In this document: positions 15,624-24,474 of the stretch, in pieces
Numbering within the stretch: position 1 is the first letter of the stretch
How the letters are laid out: the number at the start of each line of letters is the position of its first letter
DNA from: Phycicoccus flavus
GTDB taxonomy: Bacteria > Actinomycetota > Actinomycetes > Actinomycetales > Dermatophilaceae
Length of the DNA stretch: 47,737 nt
Reading direction: 5' to 3'
Assembly: GCF_004025965.2 (NCBI RefSeq)
Contig: NZ_SAYU02000028.1
Location: 1 to 47,737 of the forward strand
Position numbers and translations under genes: made by a program
The notes under the pieces: generated by a model
The model's database searches: none
What the model was told of the DNA's origin: nothing
The model's input: the letters and a program-made list of their open reading frames with translations, nothing else

Positions 15624-16562
15624 ATGTCCGAACGGCTCCGGCTCATGTGCGTCCACGCGCACCCGGACGACGAGTCGAGCAAGGGCGCGGCGACGATGGC
15701 GAAGTACGTCGACGCCGGCCACGAGGTCCTCGTCGTGTCGTGCACCGGCGGCGAGCGGGGCAGCATCCTCAACCCCCGCCTCCAGGACGACGTCCACATC
15801 CTGCGCGACCTCGCCGAGGTCCGCCGGCTGGAGATGGCCAGGGCCCAGGAGATCCTCGGCGTGCAGCACTCGTGGCTGGGGTTCGTCGACTCCGGCCTGC
15901 CCGAGGGCGACCCCCTGCCCCCGCTGCCCGACGGGTGCTTCGCGCTCGCGCCGCTCGAGGTCACCACCGAGGCGCTCGTCCGCGAGATCCGCCGCTTCCG
16001 GCCGCACGTGATGACGACGTACGACGAGAACGGCGGCTACCCCCACCCCGACCACGTGATGTGCCACGACGTGTCGGTGGCCGCGTTCGCCGCGGCGGGC
16101 GACCCCGCCCGCTTCCCGGACGCCGGACCGGCCTGGCAGCCGCTGAAGCTCTACTACAACCAGACGTTCAACCGGGCGCGCATCGAGGCCTTCCACACCG
16201 CCCTCACCGAGCTGGGCCAGGAGAGCCCGTACGGCGAGTGGCTCGAGAAGTGGGAGCGCCAGGACCGGGTCGTCACGACCCGCGTCGAGTGCGGTGACTG
16301 GTTCGACCGCCGCGACGCCGCGCTGCTCGCGCACGCCACGCAGGTCGACCCGGACGGCAACTTCTTCAAGGTCGGCCGCGACATCCAGCAGCGGGTCTGG
16401 TCGGTCGAGGAGTACGAGGCCGCCGCCTCCTACGTCCCGATCGCCGAGGGCGAGGACGACCTCTTCGCGGGGATCCCGGCGGAGGTGTCCGAGGCGGACG
16501 CCCTCGCGACCTCGGACGGGCTGCGGCTCACCCACGACACCCGGACGGAGCGCGCGGCGTGA
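15624..16562 (+). CDS. mca: Mycothiol S-conjugate amidase
   Basis: 312 residues from the ATG at 15624 (AAGGGT upstream). Mca cleaves mycothiol conjugates of electrophiles and antibiotics, releasing a mercapturate for export and GlcN-inositol for reuse. The zinc site is the N-terminal [18 protein letters not shown] motif and the later [29 protein letters not shown] and [21 protein letters not shown] are typical of Mca; the Lys in QPLKLYYNQ helps separate it from the deacetylase MshB. The length agrees with the family. The next small membrane protein overlaps the stop. Its presence implies that the organism makes mycothiol. Confidence 0.93.
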   Translation: MSERLRLMCVHAHPDDESSKGAATMAKYVDAGHEVLVVSCTGGERGSILNPRLQDDVHILRDLAEVRRLEMARAQEILGVQHSWLGFVDSGLPEGDPLPPLPDGCFALAPLEVTTEALVREIRRFRPHVMTTYDENGGYPHPDHVMCHDVSVAAFAAAGDPARFPDAGPAWQPLKLYYNQTFNRARIEAFHTALTELGQESPYGEWLEKWERQDRVVTTRVECGDWFDRRDAALLAHATQVDPDGNFFKVGRDIQQRVWSVEEYEAAASYVPIAEGEDDLFAGIPAEVSEADALATSDGLRLTHDTRTERAA

Positions 16563-16846
16563 ACGGCGCCGCCGACGCGGGGACCACCTCGGCCCTGCCC
16601 GGCTTCCTCGCCTTCGTCGCCTTCGCGCTGCTCGCGCTCGCCCTGTGGTTCCTCATGCGGAACATGAACGACCGGATGCGGCGGATGTCCTACCGGCAGC
16701 AGGCCGCCCGCCGCGGCCGGGACGAGCCGCAGGCCGGGCCGGAGGACGCGGTGGCCGACGAGCCCGCCGAGCCCGAGGCGTCCGGTCAGCCCCGGGACGA
16801 GGGCGACGCCTTCCGCGGCGACGAGCCGCCCGGTCCGCGCGGCTGA
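16559..16846 (+). CDS. Small single-pass membrane protein
   Basis: 95 residues from a GTG that overlaps the mca stop (GTGA), so it is coupled to mca. One membrane helix, [21 protein letters not shown] (residues about 12-32), is followed by a basic stretch ([22 protein letters not shown]) that should face the cytoplasm, and an acidic tail. A similar small membrane protein follows mca in Mycobacterium (Rv1083). Function unknown; the linkage suggests a link to thiol-conjugate handling, which is inference. Confidence 0.75.
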   Translation: MNGAADAGTTSALPGFLAFVAFALLALALWFLMRNMNDRMRRMSYRQQAARRGRDEPQAGPEDAVADEPAEPEASGQPRDEGDAFRGDEPPGPRG

Positions 16847-16891
16847 GCCCCAGGCGTCCCGGAGGTCACCCGGACCGGGAAAGGACGCCGG

Positions 16892-17608
16892 TCAGGCCGC
16901 GGTGGCCGTCAGCGCGAGCGACGCGGCGACGACGTGGGCGGTGAAGGCCAGCACCGTGAGGGCGTGGAAGACCTCGTGGAAGCCGAACCAGCGCGGGGAG
17001 ATGTCCGGCCGCTTGGTGCCGTAGACGAGGGCGCCGAGGCTGTAGAGGACACCCCCGACGACGACCCAGGTCATGACGGTGCCGCCGACGTGCTCGAGCA
17101 GCGGGCCGAAGTAGAAGACCGCGACCCAGCCGAGCAGGACGTAGACCGGCGTGTAGAGCCAGCGGGGGGCGCCGGTCCAGAACACCCGGAACAGCACGCC
17201 GAGCAGCGCTCCGCTCCACACGATGACGAGGAGCGTGCGGGCCTGGCCGGACGGCAGCATGAGCGCGAACGGCGTGTAGCTGCCGGCGATGATGAGGAAG
17301 ATGTTCGAGTGGTCGAGGCGCTTGAGCACCGTCGCCACGCGGGGCGACCACGTGCCGCGGTGGTAGACGGCCGAGGTGCCGAAGAGCAGGACCGCGGTGG
17401 TGCCGAACACCGCGGCCGACACCTTGCCGGTGGTCGTCGTCGCGAGGACGACGAGGACGACGGAGGCGGCGAGCGCCAGCGGGGTCATCCCGGCGTGGAG
17501 CCAGCCCCGCAGATGGGGCTTGACCTGCTGGATCGCGGCGCCGACGAGGGTCTCGGCCGGCTCGGGGGGGCCGGCGGCGGGCGGGGGGTGCTGGTCCGGG
17601 GCCTCCAT
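16892..17608 (-). CDS. trhA: Hemolysin III/PAQR family membrane protein
   Basis: 238 residues from the ATG at 17608. Seven membrane segments are visible, from MTPLALAASVVLVVLATTTTG to VFHALTVLAFTAHVVAASLAL. The family signature residues are present: the Ser and His of SAVYHRGTWSPR, the Asp-His of RLDHSNIFLIIAGSYTPF, and WFGFHEVFHALTV with the paired C-terminal histidines that bind zinc in PAQR proteins. Bacterial TrhA homologues help keep membrane fluidity. A 24-bp perfect palindrome covers the promoter, so regulation by a dimeric repressor is likely. It is in the position of Rv1085c relative to mca and the isoprenyl transferase. Confidence 0.92.
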   Translation of the reverse strand: MEAPDQHPPPAAGPPEPAETLVGAAIQQVKPHLRGWLHAGMTPLALAASVVLVVLATTTTGKVSAAVFGTTAVLLFGTSAVYHRGTWSPRVATVLKRLDHSNIFLIIAGSYTPFALMLPSGQARTLLVIVWSGALLGVLFRVFWTGAPRWLYTPVYVLLGWVAVFYFGPLLEHVGGTVMTWVVVGGVLYSLGALVYGTKRPDISPRWFGFHEVFHALTVLAFTAHVVAASLALTATAA

Positions 17609-17614
17609 CGAGCC

Positions 17615-17620
17615 AGCGTA
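17615..17620 (-). promoter_or_regulatory. -10 box for leaderless trhA mRNA
   Basis: TACGCT on the minus strand ends six bases before the ATG at 17608. It overlaps the adjacent palindrome by three bases. Confidence 0.55.
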
Positions 17621-17641
17621 ACCTACGCGAGCGTAGGTTAC
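17618..17641. promoter_or_regulatory. Perfect palindrome at the trhA promoter (candidate operator)
   Basis: GTAACCTACGC (17618-17628), GA, then its exact reverse complement (17631-17641). Its inner TACGC/GCGTA halves resemble operators of TetR-type lipid regulators. Covering the -10 region, it should block trhA transcription when bound. It could also affect the divergent isoprenyl transferase gene 130 bases away. Confidence 0.65.
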
Positions 17642-17772
17642 GAGCCCCCGGCGCTTCTCCACAGGACCCGCACATCCGCTCCCGGGGTGGACCGGGGTGC
17701 CGGGAGTAGCGTGGAGCCGCGGCGTCCGGCCCCGGACGTGGCCACGACGAGCGAGCGGGAGGGCCCGGGCCG

Positions 17773-18537
17773 ATGCGGCGTGTCACGGACGTCCTCTACG
17801 CGGCGTACGCCAAGCGCCTGACCCGCCAGCTCGGGTCCAGCCCGGTGCCCCGGCACGTCGGGGTGCTCGTCGACGGCAACCGCCGCTGGGCCAAGCGTCG
17901 CGGCGCCGGGACCGAGGAGGGGCACCGGGCGGGCGCGGACAACATCGGCAACGTGCTGGCCTGGTGTGACGAGGTGGGGGTCGAGGTCGTCACCCTGTGG
18001 CTGCTCTCGACCGACAACCTGACCCGCCCCGAGGCCGAGCTGCGCCCGCTGCTCGGCATCATCGAGGACGTCGTCGACTCCTTCGCCGCCACGGGCAGCT
18101 GGCGCATCCACCCCGTGGGCTCCCTGGACCTGCTGCCGGCCGGGACCGCGGCCCGGCTCAAGGGCGCGGCCGAGCGGACCGCCGACGTCGAGGGCATGCT
18201 CGTCAACATCGCCGTCGGGTACGGGGGCCGGCGGGAGATCGCCGACGCGGTGCGCAGCCTGCTGCAGGAGCACGCGACCCGCGGCACGAGCATCGAGGAG
18301 CTCGCCGAGGTCATCGACGTCGAGCACATCGCCGAGCACCTCTACACCAAGGGTCAGCCCGACCCCGACCTCGTCATCCGCACCTCGGGGGAGCAGCGCC
18401 TCTCCGGGTTCCTCCTCTGGCAGAGCGCGCACAGCGAGTTCTACTTCTGCGAGGCGTACTGGCCGGACTTCCGCAAGGTCGACTTCCTCCGGGCCCTGCG
18501 CGCCTACGGCGAGCGCCACCGCCGCTTCGGGGCCTGA
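17773..18537 (+). CDS. Z-isoprenyl diphosphate synthase (UppS family)
   Basis: 254 residues from an ATG at 17773. It adds isopentenyl units in Z configuration to an allylic diphosphate. HVGVLVDGNRRWAKRRG carries the catalytic Asp34 and the phosphate-binding Asn/Arg; TLWLLSTDNLTRP, and the C-terminal RTSGEQRLSGFLLWQSAHSEFYF that binds IPP phosphate and magnesium, complete the site. Position beside the hemolysin III gene matches Rv1086, the short-chain Z-farnesyl diphosphate synthase, so the product may be Z-FPP rather than undecaprenyl diphosphate; sequence alone does not settle chain length. A TAGCGT box at 17706-17711 may be its promoter. Confidence 0.92.
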   Translation: MRRVTDVLYAAYAKRLTRQLGSSPVPRHVGVLVDGNRRWAKRRGAGTEEGHRAGADNIGNVLAWCDEVGVEVVTLWLLSTDNLTRPEAELRPLLGIIEDVVDSFAATGSWRIHPVGSLDLLPAGTAARLKGAAERTADVEGMLVNIAVGYGGRREIADAVRSLLQEHATRGTSIEELAEVIDVEHIAEHLYTKGQPDPDLVIRTSGEQRLSGFLLWQSAHSEFYFCEAYWPDFRKVDFLRALRAYGERHRRFGA

Positions 18538-18613
18538 CGCCGGTCGGTCCCCGGGTCGAGGGGCGACGGGGAGTGTGTCGAACGGGTGACATTTGCCCCC
18601 ACGAGCACCTGAC

Positions 18614-18640
18614 GTCACACGAGTCACACGAGTCTCGACA
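18614..18640 (+). repeat. Tandem 9-bp direct repeats upstream of phoH
   Basis: GTCACACGA occurs twice head to tail (18614-18622, 18623-18631), followed by a weaker third copy GTCTCGACA. Two direct 9-mers in a leader of 191 bases look like a regulator site. A TAGCGT box lies downstream at 18680-18685, about 45 bases before the ATG. Confidence 0.45.
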
Positions 18641-18728
18641 CGCCGACGGGCCACTGCGCCGCGTCGGCGTCGGGCGGTCGTAGCGTCGATCCCACGGTTC
18701 CTCCTCACCGACCACCCAGGGAGCGCAG

Positions 18729-20069
18729 ATGGCCTCGAGCACGCGACCGGCAGGCAGCACGCCAGCAGCGGGGGAGGAGCCGCGGCGGACCTTCGTCCTC
18801 GACACCTCGGTCCTCCTGTCCGACCCGCGGGCCATCAACCGCTTCGCCGAGCACGAGGTCGTCCTGCCCGTCGTCGTCGTCACCGAGCTCGAGGCCAAGC
18901 GCCACCACCCCGAGCTGGGCTACTTCGCCCGCCAGGCACTGCGGATGCTCGACGACCTCCGCGTCAGCGCCGGGAGGCTCGACGCCCCCGTCCCCATCGG
19001 CGACGCCGGGGGCACGCTGCGGGTCGAGCTCAACCACACCGACCCGACCTCGCTGCCCGCGGGCTTCCGGCTCGGCGACAACGACACGCGCATCCTCGCC
19101 GTCGCCCGCAACCTCGCCAACGAGGGCAGCCTCGTCACCGTCGTCTCCAAGGACCTGCCGATGCGGGTCAAGGCGTCGGCCTGCGGCCTCGAGGCCGAGG
19201 AGTACCGCGCCGAGCTCGCCGTCGCCTCCGGCTGGACGGGCATGGCCGAGCTCGACGTCAGCGTCGAGGACATGGACCACCTCTACGAGTACGGCCGGCT
19301 GGAGAACGTCGAGGCCGCCGAGCTGCCGTGCCACACCGGCTTGAAGCTCATGAGCCCGCGGGGCTCGGGGCTCGGCCGGGTCGGCGCCGACAAGCAGGTG
19401 CGCCTCGTCCGCGGCGACCGCGACGCCTTTGGCCTGCACGGCCGCAGCGCCGAGCAGCGGATCGCGCTGGACCTCCTCCTCGACCCCGACGTCGGCATCG
19501 TGAGCCTCGGCGGGCGCGCCGGCACCGGCAAGTCGGCGCTCGCCCTGTGCGCCGGGCTCGAGGCCGTCATGGAGCGCCGCCAGCACCGCAAGGTCGTCGT
19601 CTTCCGGCCCCTGTACGCCGTCGGCGGCCAGGAGCTCGGGTACCTGCCGGGCTCCGAGGCCGAGAAGATGAACCCGTGGGGCCAGGCCGTGTTCGACACC
19701 CTCTCGGCGCTCGTCTCGCGGGAGGTCGTCGACGAGATCCTCGACCGCGGGATGCTCGAGGTGCTGCCGCTCACCCACATCCGCGGGCGCAGCCTGCACG
19801 ACGCGTTCGTCATCGTCGACGAGGCCCAGAGCCTCGAGCGCAACGTCCTGCTCACCGTGCTCTCGCGCATCGGGCAGAACTCCAAGGTCGTGCTGACCCA
19901 CGACGTCGCGCAGCGGGACAACCTGCGGGTCGGCCGGCACGACGGCGTCGTCGCCGTCGTCGAGGCGCTCAAGGGTCATCCGCTCTTCGCCCACGTGACC
20001 CTGAGCCGGTCCGAGCGCAGCCCGATCGCCGCCCTCGTCACCGACCTGCTGGAGGGCATCGAGATCTGA
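18729..20069 (+). CDS. PhoH family protein with N-terminal PIN domain
   Basis: 446 residues from an ATG with AGGGAGCG upstream. Residues 20-155 form a PIN nuclease domain: [12 protein letters not shown] (Asp25), [11 protein letters not shown], and [13 protein letters not shown] with the later metal-binding acids. The C-terminal half is the PhoH ATPase: Walker [13 protein letters not shown] near residue 261, Walker [12 protein letters not shown], and [18 protein letters not shown] as the arginine/sensor block. Mycobacterial PhoH2, the same architecture, is an RNA helicase and ribonuclease. No upstream PhoAT-type antitoxin gene is seen; the 191-base leader with direct repeats replaces it. Confidence 0.92.
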   Translation: MASSTRPAGSTPAAGEEPRRTFVLDTSVLLSDPRAINRFAEHEVVLPVVVVTELEAKRHHPELGYFARQALRMLDDLRVSAGRLDAPVPIGDAGGTLRVELNHTDPTSLPAGFRLGDNDTRILAVARNLANEGSLVTVVSKDLPMRVKASACGLEAEEYRAELAVASGWTGMAELDVSVEDMDHLYEYGRLENVEAAELPCHTGLKLMSPRGSGLGRVGADKQVRLVRGDRDAFGLHGRSAEQRIALDLLLDPDVGIVSLGGRAGTGKSALALCAGLEAVMERRQHRKVVVFRPLYAVGGQELGYLPGSEAEKMNPWGQAVFDTLSALVSREVVDEILDRGMLEVLPLTHIRGRSLHDAFVIVDEAQSLERNVLLTVLSRIGQNSKVVLTHDVAQRDNLRVGRHDGVVAVVEALKGHPLFAHVTLSRSERSPIAALVTDLLEGIEI

Positions 20070-20112
20070 CCGCCGACAGGCGGTTCCGCGCATCGGCTGA
20101 GCGTTCGCTCAG
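20070..20112 (+). terminator. Two small hairpins after phoH
   Basis: CCGCC-GACA-GGCGG (20070-20083) directly follows the stop, and CTGAGCG-TT-CGCTCAG (20097-20112) comes 13 bases later. Either may terminate phoH; the second could also be an operator just upstream of the next promoter. Confidence 0.4.
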
Positions 20113-20120
20113 GTCCGCAT

Positions 20121-20149
20121 TTCGACCCGCGCGCGGTTCCCCCTACAGT
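20121..20149 (+). promoter_or_regulatory. Housekeeping-type promoter of the transglycosylase-like gene
   Basis: TTCGAC (20121-20126), 17 bases, TACAGT (20144-20149). Optimal spacing gives a leader of about 75 bases. I looked there for a ydaO-type riboswitch and did not find its conserved blocks. Confidence 0.5.
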
Positions 20150-20229
20150 ATGGTCTCGATTCCGTAACGACCGGCGCGTCTCTCGCACGCCCCGGCCCAC
20201 CCCACCCGGAAGGCCCCGCCCCCGTTCCC

Positions 20230-20958
20230 ATGGCTCGCTACACGCCTCGTCACGCCCCGCGCCACGCCGCTCCTCGTCGAGCGCCCGGCCGTGGTGCCCT
20301 GGCGTCGGTCGGCAAGCCCGTCGTCTCCACCGGTCTCGTGGCGGCGGCCGTCGTCGGGGCGATGGCGATGAACGGCAACCTCGAGGACACGGCGAACGCC
20401 GACACCCCGCTCACCCTCGCGGTCGACGACCACACGACGACGACCTCCACCCAGGAGGTCCGTCTGGCCACCGCCGACGACGTCCGCGTGGCCGCCGACC
20501 GGTCGGCGACGAACACGCAGAAGGCCGTCGTCGCCGCGCAGGCCGCCGAGGCCGAGCGGGCCAAGGCCGCCGCCGTGGCCAAGAAGCGGCAGGCCGAGGA
20601 GGAGCGTGCGGCCCGGGCGGCCGAGCGCGAGCGGATCATCGGCAACGCCCAGGCCGACCCCAAGGCCGTCGCGCAGATGCTCCTGCCGGAGTACGGGTTC
20701 GGCCAGGAGCAGTGGCCGTGCCTGGACCAGCTGTGGATCGGCGAGAGCGACTGGCGCTGGTGGGTGGCGAACTCCTCGTCCGGCGCCTACGGCATCCCGC
20801 AGTCCCTCCCGGCCTCGAAGATGGCCTCGACCGGCTCGGACTGGCGCACCAACCCGGTGACCCAGATCCGCTGGGGACTGGACTACATTCGCAGCTCGTA
20901 CGGCACGCCGTGCAACGCGCTCGACCAGTGGCAGGCCCGCTCGCCGCACTGGTACTGA
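20230..20958 (+). CDS. Secreted lytic transglycosylase-like protein
   Basis: 242 residues from an ATG at 20230. The basic N-terminus RYTPRHAPRHAAPRRAPGRG is followed by a signal-anchor segment (STGLVAAAVVGAMAM). Residues about 85-140 are an Ala/Glu/Lys coiled coil. The C-terminal domain (residues 150-242) has LDQLWIGESDWRWWVANSSS with the catalytic-type Glu, then GAYGIPQSLPASKM and NPVTQIRWGLDYIRSSYG, the goose-lysozyme-like transglycosylase fold found in many actinobacterial cell-wall enzymes. PC...CNALDQWQ offers a possible disulfide. It probably acts on peptidoglycan outside the membrane. Confidence 0.88.
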   Translation: MARYTPRHAPRHAAPRRAPGRGALASVGKPVVSTGLVAAAVVGAMAMNGNLEDTANADTPLTLAVDDHTTTTSTQEVRLATADDVRVAADRSATNTQKAVVAAQAAEAERAKAAAVAKKRQAEEERAARAAERERIIGNAQADPKAVAQMLLPEYGFGQEQWPCLDQLWIGESDWRWWVANSSSGAYGIPQSLPASKMASTGSDWRTNPVTQIRWGLDYIRSSYGTPCNALDQWQARSPHWY

Positions 20959-20991
20959 GCCCGGGCCGCCGCCTCCCGGCGCTCCCGCCCC

Positions 20992-21022
20992 CGACGCCCC
21001 GACCGCCCGGTCCGGGGCGTCG
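20992..21022. terminator. Hairpin between convergent transglycosylase gene and coaA
   Basis: CGACGCCCC (20992-21000) pairs with GGGGCGTCG (21014-21022); the loop contains GACC/GGTC, which adds four pairs with one bulged C. Confidence 0.75.
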
Positions 21023-21036
21023 TCCCGTCTCCGGGC

Positions 21037-22029
21037 TCAGATCTTGCGCAGCCGGATTCGCGTCACCGCGTGGTCCTGGCCCTTGGTGAGGACGAGGGTC
21101 GCCCGGTCGCGGGTGGGCTGGATGTTCTCGACGAGGTTGGGCTCGTTGATCGCCGCCCAGATGCCGGCGGCGGTCTCGCGGGCCTGGGCGTCGCTCAGGC
21201 CCGCGTACCGGTGGAAGTAGGACTGCGGGTCGGCGAAGGCGGTCTCCCGGAGGCGGAGGAAGCGCTCGACGTACCACTGGCGCACGTCGGTCAGCGGGGC
21301 GTCGACGTAGACGGAGAAGTCGAAGTAGTCCGAGACCGCGGCCGCCGAGCCGCCGTCCGCGCGGACCCCGGGCGGCTGGAGGACGGTGAGGCCCTCGACG
21401 ATGAGCACGTCCGGGCGGTGGATCGCGGTCTGCTCGGGCAGCACGTCGTAGGTGAGGTGGGAGTACTGCGGGGCCTGGACCACCGGCATCCCGGACTTGA
21501 CGTCCGCGACGAACCGCAGCAGCGCGCGCCGGTCGTAGGACTCGGGGAACCCCTTGCGCTGCAGCAGGCCCCGGCGCTCGAGCTCGGCGTTGGGGTAGAG
21601 GAACCCGTCGGTGGTGACGAGCTCGACGCGCGGGGTGTGCGGCCAGCGGGACATGAGCTCGCGCAGGATGCGGGAGGTCGTCGACTTGCCGACGGCCACC
21701 GACCCGGCGACGCCGACGACGAAGGGCACGCGCCGGGGCCGGTCGCCGAGGAACTCGCTCGTGGCCAGCCGCAGCCCGTGGACGGCCTCGACGTAGAAGT
21801 GCAGCAGCCGCGAGAGCGGGAGGTAGACGTCCTCGACCTCGCGCAGGTCCAGCCGGTCCCCGAGACCCCGCAGGCGGGTGAGGTCGTCCTGGGTGAGGCT
21901 CATCGGGTGGTTCTCGCGCAGCCGCGACCACGCGTCGCGGTCGAGCTCGACGTAGGGGGTGGGCAGCGCGCCGTCTCCGCCGAGGAGACGCGCGATCGCC
22001 TCCTCGGCCGCGGTCACGCGCCACATCAT
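21037..22029 (-). CDS. coaA: Type I pantothenate kinase
   Basis: 330 residues from the ATG at 22029; ATG 22026 and GTG 22017 ([14 protein letters not shown]) are alternatives. CoaA phosphorylates pantothenate with ATP, the first and controlled step of CoA synthesis. The P-loop is [46 protein letters not shown] and [10 protein letters not shown] follow, and the CoA feedback-site region includes [20 protein letters not shown]. The end, [16 protein letters not shown] then RIRLRKI, is canonical. It occupies the position of Rv1092c near phoH. Confidence 0.95.
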   Translation of the reverse strand: MMWRVTAAEEAIARLLGGDGALPTPYVELDRDAWSRLRENHPMSLTQDDLTRLRGLGDRLDLREVEDVYLPLSRLLHFYVEAVHGLRLATSEFLGDRPRRVPFVVGVAGSVAVGKSTTSRILRELMSRWPHTPRVELVTTDGFLYPNAELERRGLLQRKGFPESYDRRALLRFVADVKSGMPVVQAPQYSHLTYDVLPEQTAIHRPDVLIVEGLTVLQPPGVRADGGSAAAVSDYFDFSVYVDAPLTDVRQWYVERFLRLRETAFADPQSYFHRYAGLSDAQARETAAGIWAAINEPNLVENIQPTRDRATLVLTKGQDHAVTRIRLRKI

Positions 22030-22225
22030 CGCACCGCGCCCGCCCGGGGCCCGGTGGGGAGGGCGCGACACCCCGCCACCCCGCCGTCGCGCACGGGTCG
22101 GGTCCCCCGGCGGCGGAGGGCGTCCGCGGCGTCGCGGGCCGGTGCCGCAGCGCGGCCCCGGCGGGGGCGCCCGCTGGGCCCGGGGCGGCGGCGCGGGGCG
22201 TCCGGGAGGGGCCCTGCCCACGGGC
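22030..22225. other. coaA-glmS divergent spacer, nothing identified
   Basis: About 200 very GC-rich bases with many short self-complementary tracts but no repeat, RNA gene or ribozyme that I can support. There is no glmS ribozyme; glmS appears leaderless. Confidence 0.5.
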
Positions 22226-22231
22226 TACGCT
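22226..22231 (+). promoter_or_regulatory. -10 box for leaderless glmS mRNA
   Basis: TACGCT ends seven bases before the ATG at 22239. Confidence 0.6.
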
Positions 22232-22238
22232 GGCGCGC

Positions 22239-24098
22239 ATGTGCGGAATCGTCGGCTACGTGAGCCGGACCACGGACGGCACGGCGCTCGACGTCGTCAT
22301 GGAAGGTCTGGCGCGCCTGGAGTACCGCGGCTACGACTCGGCCGGCGTCGCCCTCGTCACCCCGGACGGCGTCGCCACCGAGAAGCGGGCGGGCAAGCTG
22401 GAGAACCTGCGCTCGGCGCTCGCGGCCCACCCGATGGCGCCGGCGGCGACCGGGATCGGCCACACCCGCTGGGCCACCCACGGCGGGCCGACCGACGGCA
22501 ACGCCCACCCGCACCTCGGCGGGCGCGAGGACCGGCTGGCCCTCATCCACAACGGCATCATCGAGAACTTCCACGCCCTGAAGAAGGAGCTCCTCGCCGA
22601 CGGCGCCGAGTTCCGCTCCGAGACCGACACCGAGGTCGCCGCGCAGATCGTCGGCCGGGAGTACGACCGCACGGGCGACCTCACCGAGGCGATGCGGGCC
22701 GCCGTCGCGCGGCTCGAGGGCGCGTTCACGCTGCTCGCCGTGCACGCCGACCAGCCCGGCGTCGTCGTCGGCGCCCGCCGCAACAGCCCGCTCGTCGTCG
22801 GCGTCGGCGACGAGGCGAACTACCTCGGCAGCGACGTCGCGGCGTTCATCGGCCACACCCGGCACGCCGTCGAGCTCGGCCAGGACCAGATCGTCACCAT
22901 CACCCCCGACGGCTACGAGGTCGTCGGCTTCGACGGCCAGCCCGCGCAGGGCAAGGCCTACGAGGTGACCTGGGACGCCTCGGCCGCCGAGAAGGGCGGC
23001 TACGACACCTTCATGGAGAAGGAGATCCACGAGCAGCCGCACGCCGTGGCCGACACGCTGCTCGGGCGGACCAAGGACGACGGGGAGCTCGTGCTCGACG
23101 AGCTGCGCATCTCCGAGGAGCGGCTGCGCGACATCGACCGCATCACCGTCGTCGCCTGCGGCACCGCCGCGTACGCCGGCACCGTGGCCAAGTACGCCAT
23201 CGAGCACTGGACCCGGATCCCGGTCGAGGTGAGCCTGGCCCACGAGTTCCGGTACTGCGACCCCATCGTCGACGAGCGCACCCTCGTGGTGTCGATCAGC
23301 CAGTCCGGCGAGACGATGGACACGCTCATGGCCGTCAAGCACGCCACCGAGCTCGGGGCGCTGACCCTCTCGATCTGCAACACCCACGGCTCGACCATCC
23401 CGCGCGAGTCCGACGCCGTGCTCTACACCCACGCCGGCCCGGAGATCGCCGTCGCCTCGACGAAGGCCTTCCTGGCCCAGATCACCGCCTGCTACGTCCT
23501 CGGCCTCTACCTCGCGCAGCTGCGCGGCGAGACCTACGCCGACGACGCCAAGTCGGTGATGACCGAGCTGCGCGACATGCCGGACAAGGTCGAGGAGCTG
23601 CTCGGGCGGATGGACCGCGTCGTCGAGATGGCGCGGTTCATGGCCGACAGCCGGGCCATCCTCTTCCTCGGCCGCAACGTCGGCTTCCCGGTGGCGCTGG
23701 AGGGGGCGTTGAAGCTCAAGGAGCTCGCGTACATCCACGCCGAGGGCTTCGCCGCCGGCGAGCTCAAGCACGGGCCCATCGCGCTCATCGAGCCCGGGCA
23801 GCCGGTGTTCGTCGTCGTCCCCGGCCCGGACACCCCGCACGAGCTGCACAAGAAGGTCGTGTCGAACATCCAGGAGATCCGGGCCCGCGGCGCGCGCACC
23901 ATCGTCATCGCCCACGACGGCGACGAGGACGTCGTGCCGTTCGCCAGCGAGGTCATCCGCATCCCGCAGTGCTCGCCGATGCTCGCGCCGCTGCTCGCGG
24001 TCGTCCCGCTGCAGGTCTTCGCGCTGCACCTGGCGTCGGCCAAGGGCCTGGACGTCGACCAGCCGCGCAACCTGGCCAAGTCGGTCACCGTCGAGTGA
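22239..24098 (+). CDS. glmS: Glutamine--fructose-6-phosphate aminotransferase
   Basis: 619 residues from the ATG at 22239. It makes glucosamine-6-phosphate, feeding peptidoglycan and, in this organism, mycothiol. The N-terminal Ntn glutaminase has nucleophile Cys2 in [41 protein letters not shown] and the HNGIIENF loop. Two SIS domains follow: the first has [20 protein letters not shown] and [16 protein letters not shown]; the second has [20 protein letters not shown] and [19 protein letters not shown]. It ends in LAKSVTVE, the invariant C-terminus. It is followed closely by acpS and nnrD. Confidence 0.97.
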   Translation: MCGIVGYVSRTTDGTALDVVMEGLARLEYRGYDSAGVALVTPDGVATEKRAGKLENLRSALAAHPMAPAATGIGHTRWATHGGPTDGNAHPHLGGREDRLALIHNGIIENFHALKKELLADGAEFRSETDTEVAAQIVGREYDRTGDLTEAMRAAVARLEGAFTLLAVHADQPGVVVGARRNSPLVVGVGDEANYLGSDVAAFIGHTRHAVELGQDQIVTITPDGYEVVGFDGQPAQGKAYEVTWDASAAEKGGYDTFMEKEIHEQPHAVADTLLGRTKDDGELVLDELRISEERLRDIDRITVVACGTAAYAGTVAKYAIEHWTRIPVEVSLAHEFRYCDPIVDERTLVVSISQSGETMDTLMAVKHATELGALTLSICNTHGSTIPRESDAVLYTHAGPEIAVASTKAFLAQITACYVLGLYLAQLRGETYADDAKSVMTELRDMPDKVEELLGRMDRVVEMARFMADSRAILFLGRNVGFPVALEGALKLKELAYIHAEGFAAGELKHGPIALIEPGQPVFVVVPGPDTPHELHKKVVSNIQEIRARGARTIVIAHDGDEDVVPFASEVIRIPQCSPMLAPLLAVVPLQVFALHLASAKGLDVDQPRNLAKSVTVE

Positions 24099-24111
24099 GC
24101 CGGGTCCCCCG

Positions 24112-24474
24112 GTGATCGTCGGCGTCGGGATCGACGTCGTCGACGTCGCCCGCTTCGGCGCGTCCCTCGAGCGCACCCCGGCGCTGGCCGAGCGGCTCTT
24201 CACCCCCGCCGAGCGCGCGCTGCCGCTGAACTCCCTGGCCGCCCGCTTCGCCGCCAAGGAGGCGCTGGCCAAGGCACTCGGCGCCCCGGTGGGTCTCGCC
24301 TGGCACGACGCCGAGGTGCACCGGGGCGACGGCCGGCGCCCCGAGTTCGTGCTGCGGGGCACGGTGGCCGCGCAGGTGCAGGCGCTCGGCATCACGAGCG
24401 TGCACGTGTCGCTCTCGCACGACGCGGGTATCGCCTCCGCGGTCGTCGTCGCCGAACGGGAGGAGCCGCGATGA
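24112..24474 (+). CDS. acpS: Holo-[acyl-carrier-protein] synthase
   Basis: 120 residues from a GTG at 24112, 13 bases after glmS. AcpS transfers 4'-phosphopantetheine from CoA to acyl carrier protein. [20 protein letters not shown] contains the magnesium-binding Asp, and [12 protein letters not shown] the second metal Glu and CoA contacts. [19 protein letters not shown] is the conserved C-terminal strand. The stop overlaps the next start (ATGA). The coaA-acpS proximity links CoA synthesis to its use. Confidence 0.95.
   Translation: MIVGVGIDVVDVARFGASLERTPALAERLFTPAERALPLNSLAARFAAKEALAKALGAPVGLAWHDAEVHRGDGRRPEFVLRGTVAAQVQALGITSVHVSLSHDAGIASAVVVAEREEPR

Noticed and set aside
20150..20229. ydaO (cyclic di-AMP) riboswitch before the transglycosylase-like gene
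   Set aside because: Such riboswitches precede cell-wall hydrolases in actinobacteria, but the leader is only about 75 bases and lacks the conserved motif blocks.
22030..22238. glmS ribozyme upstream of glmS
   Set aside because: None of the conserved catalytic core is visible, and the TACGCT box seven bases before the ATG indicates a leaderless mRNA with no room for a ribozyme.
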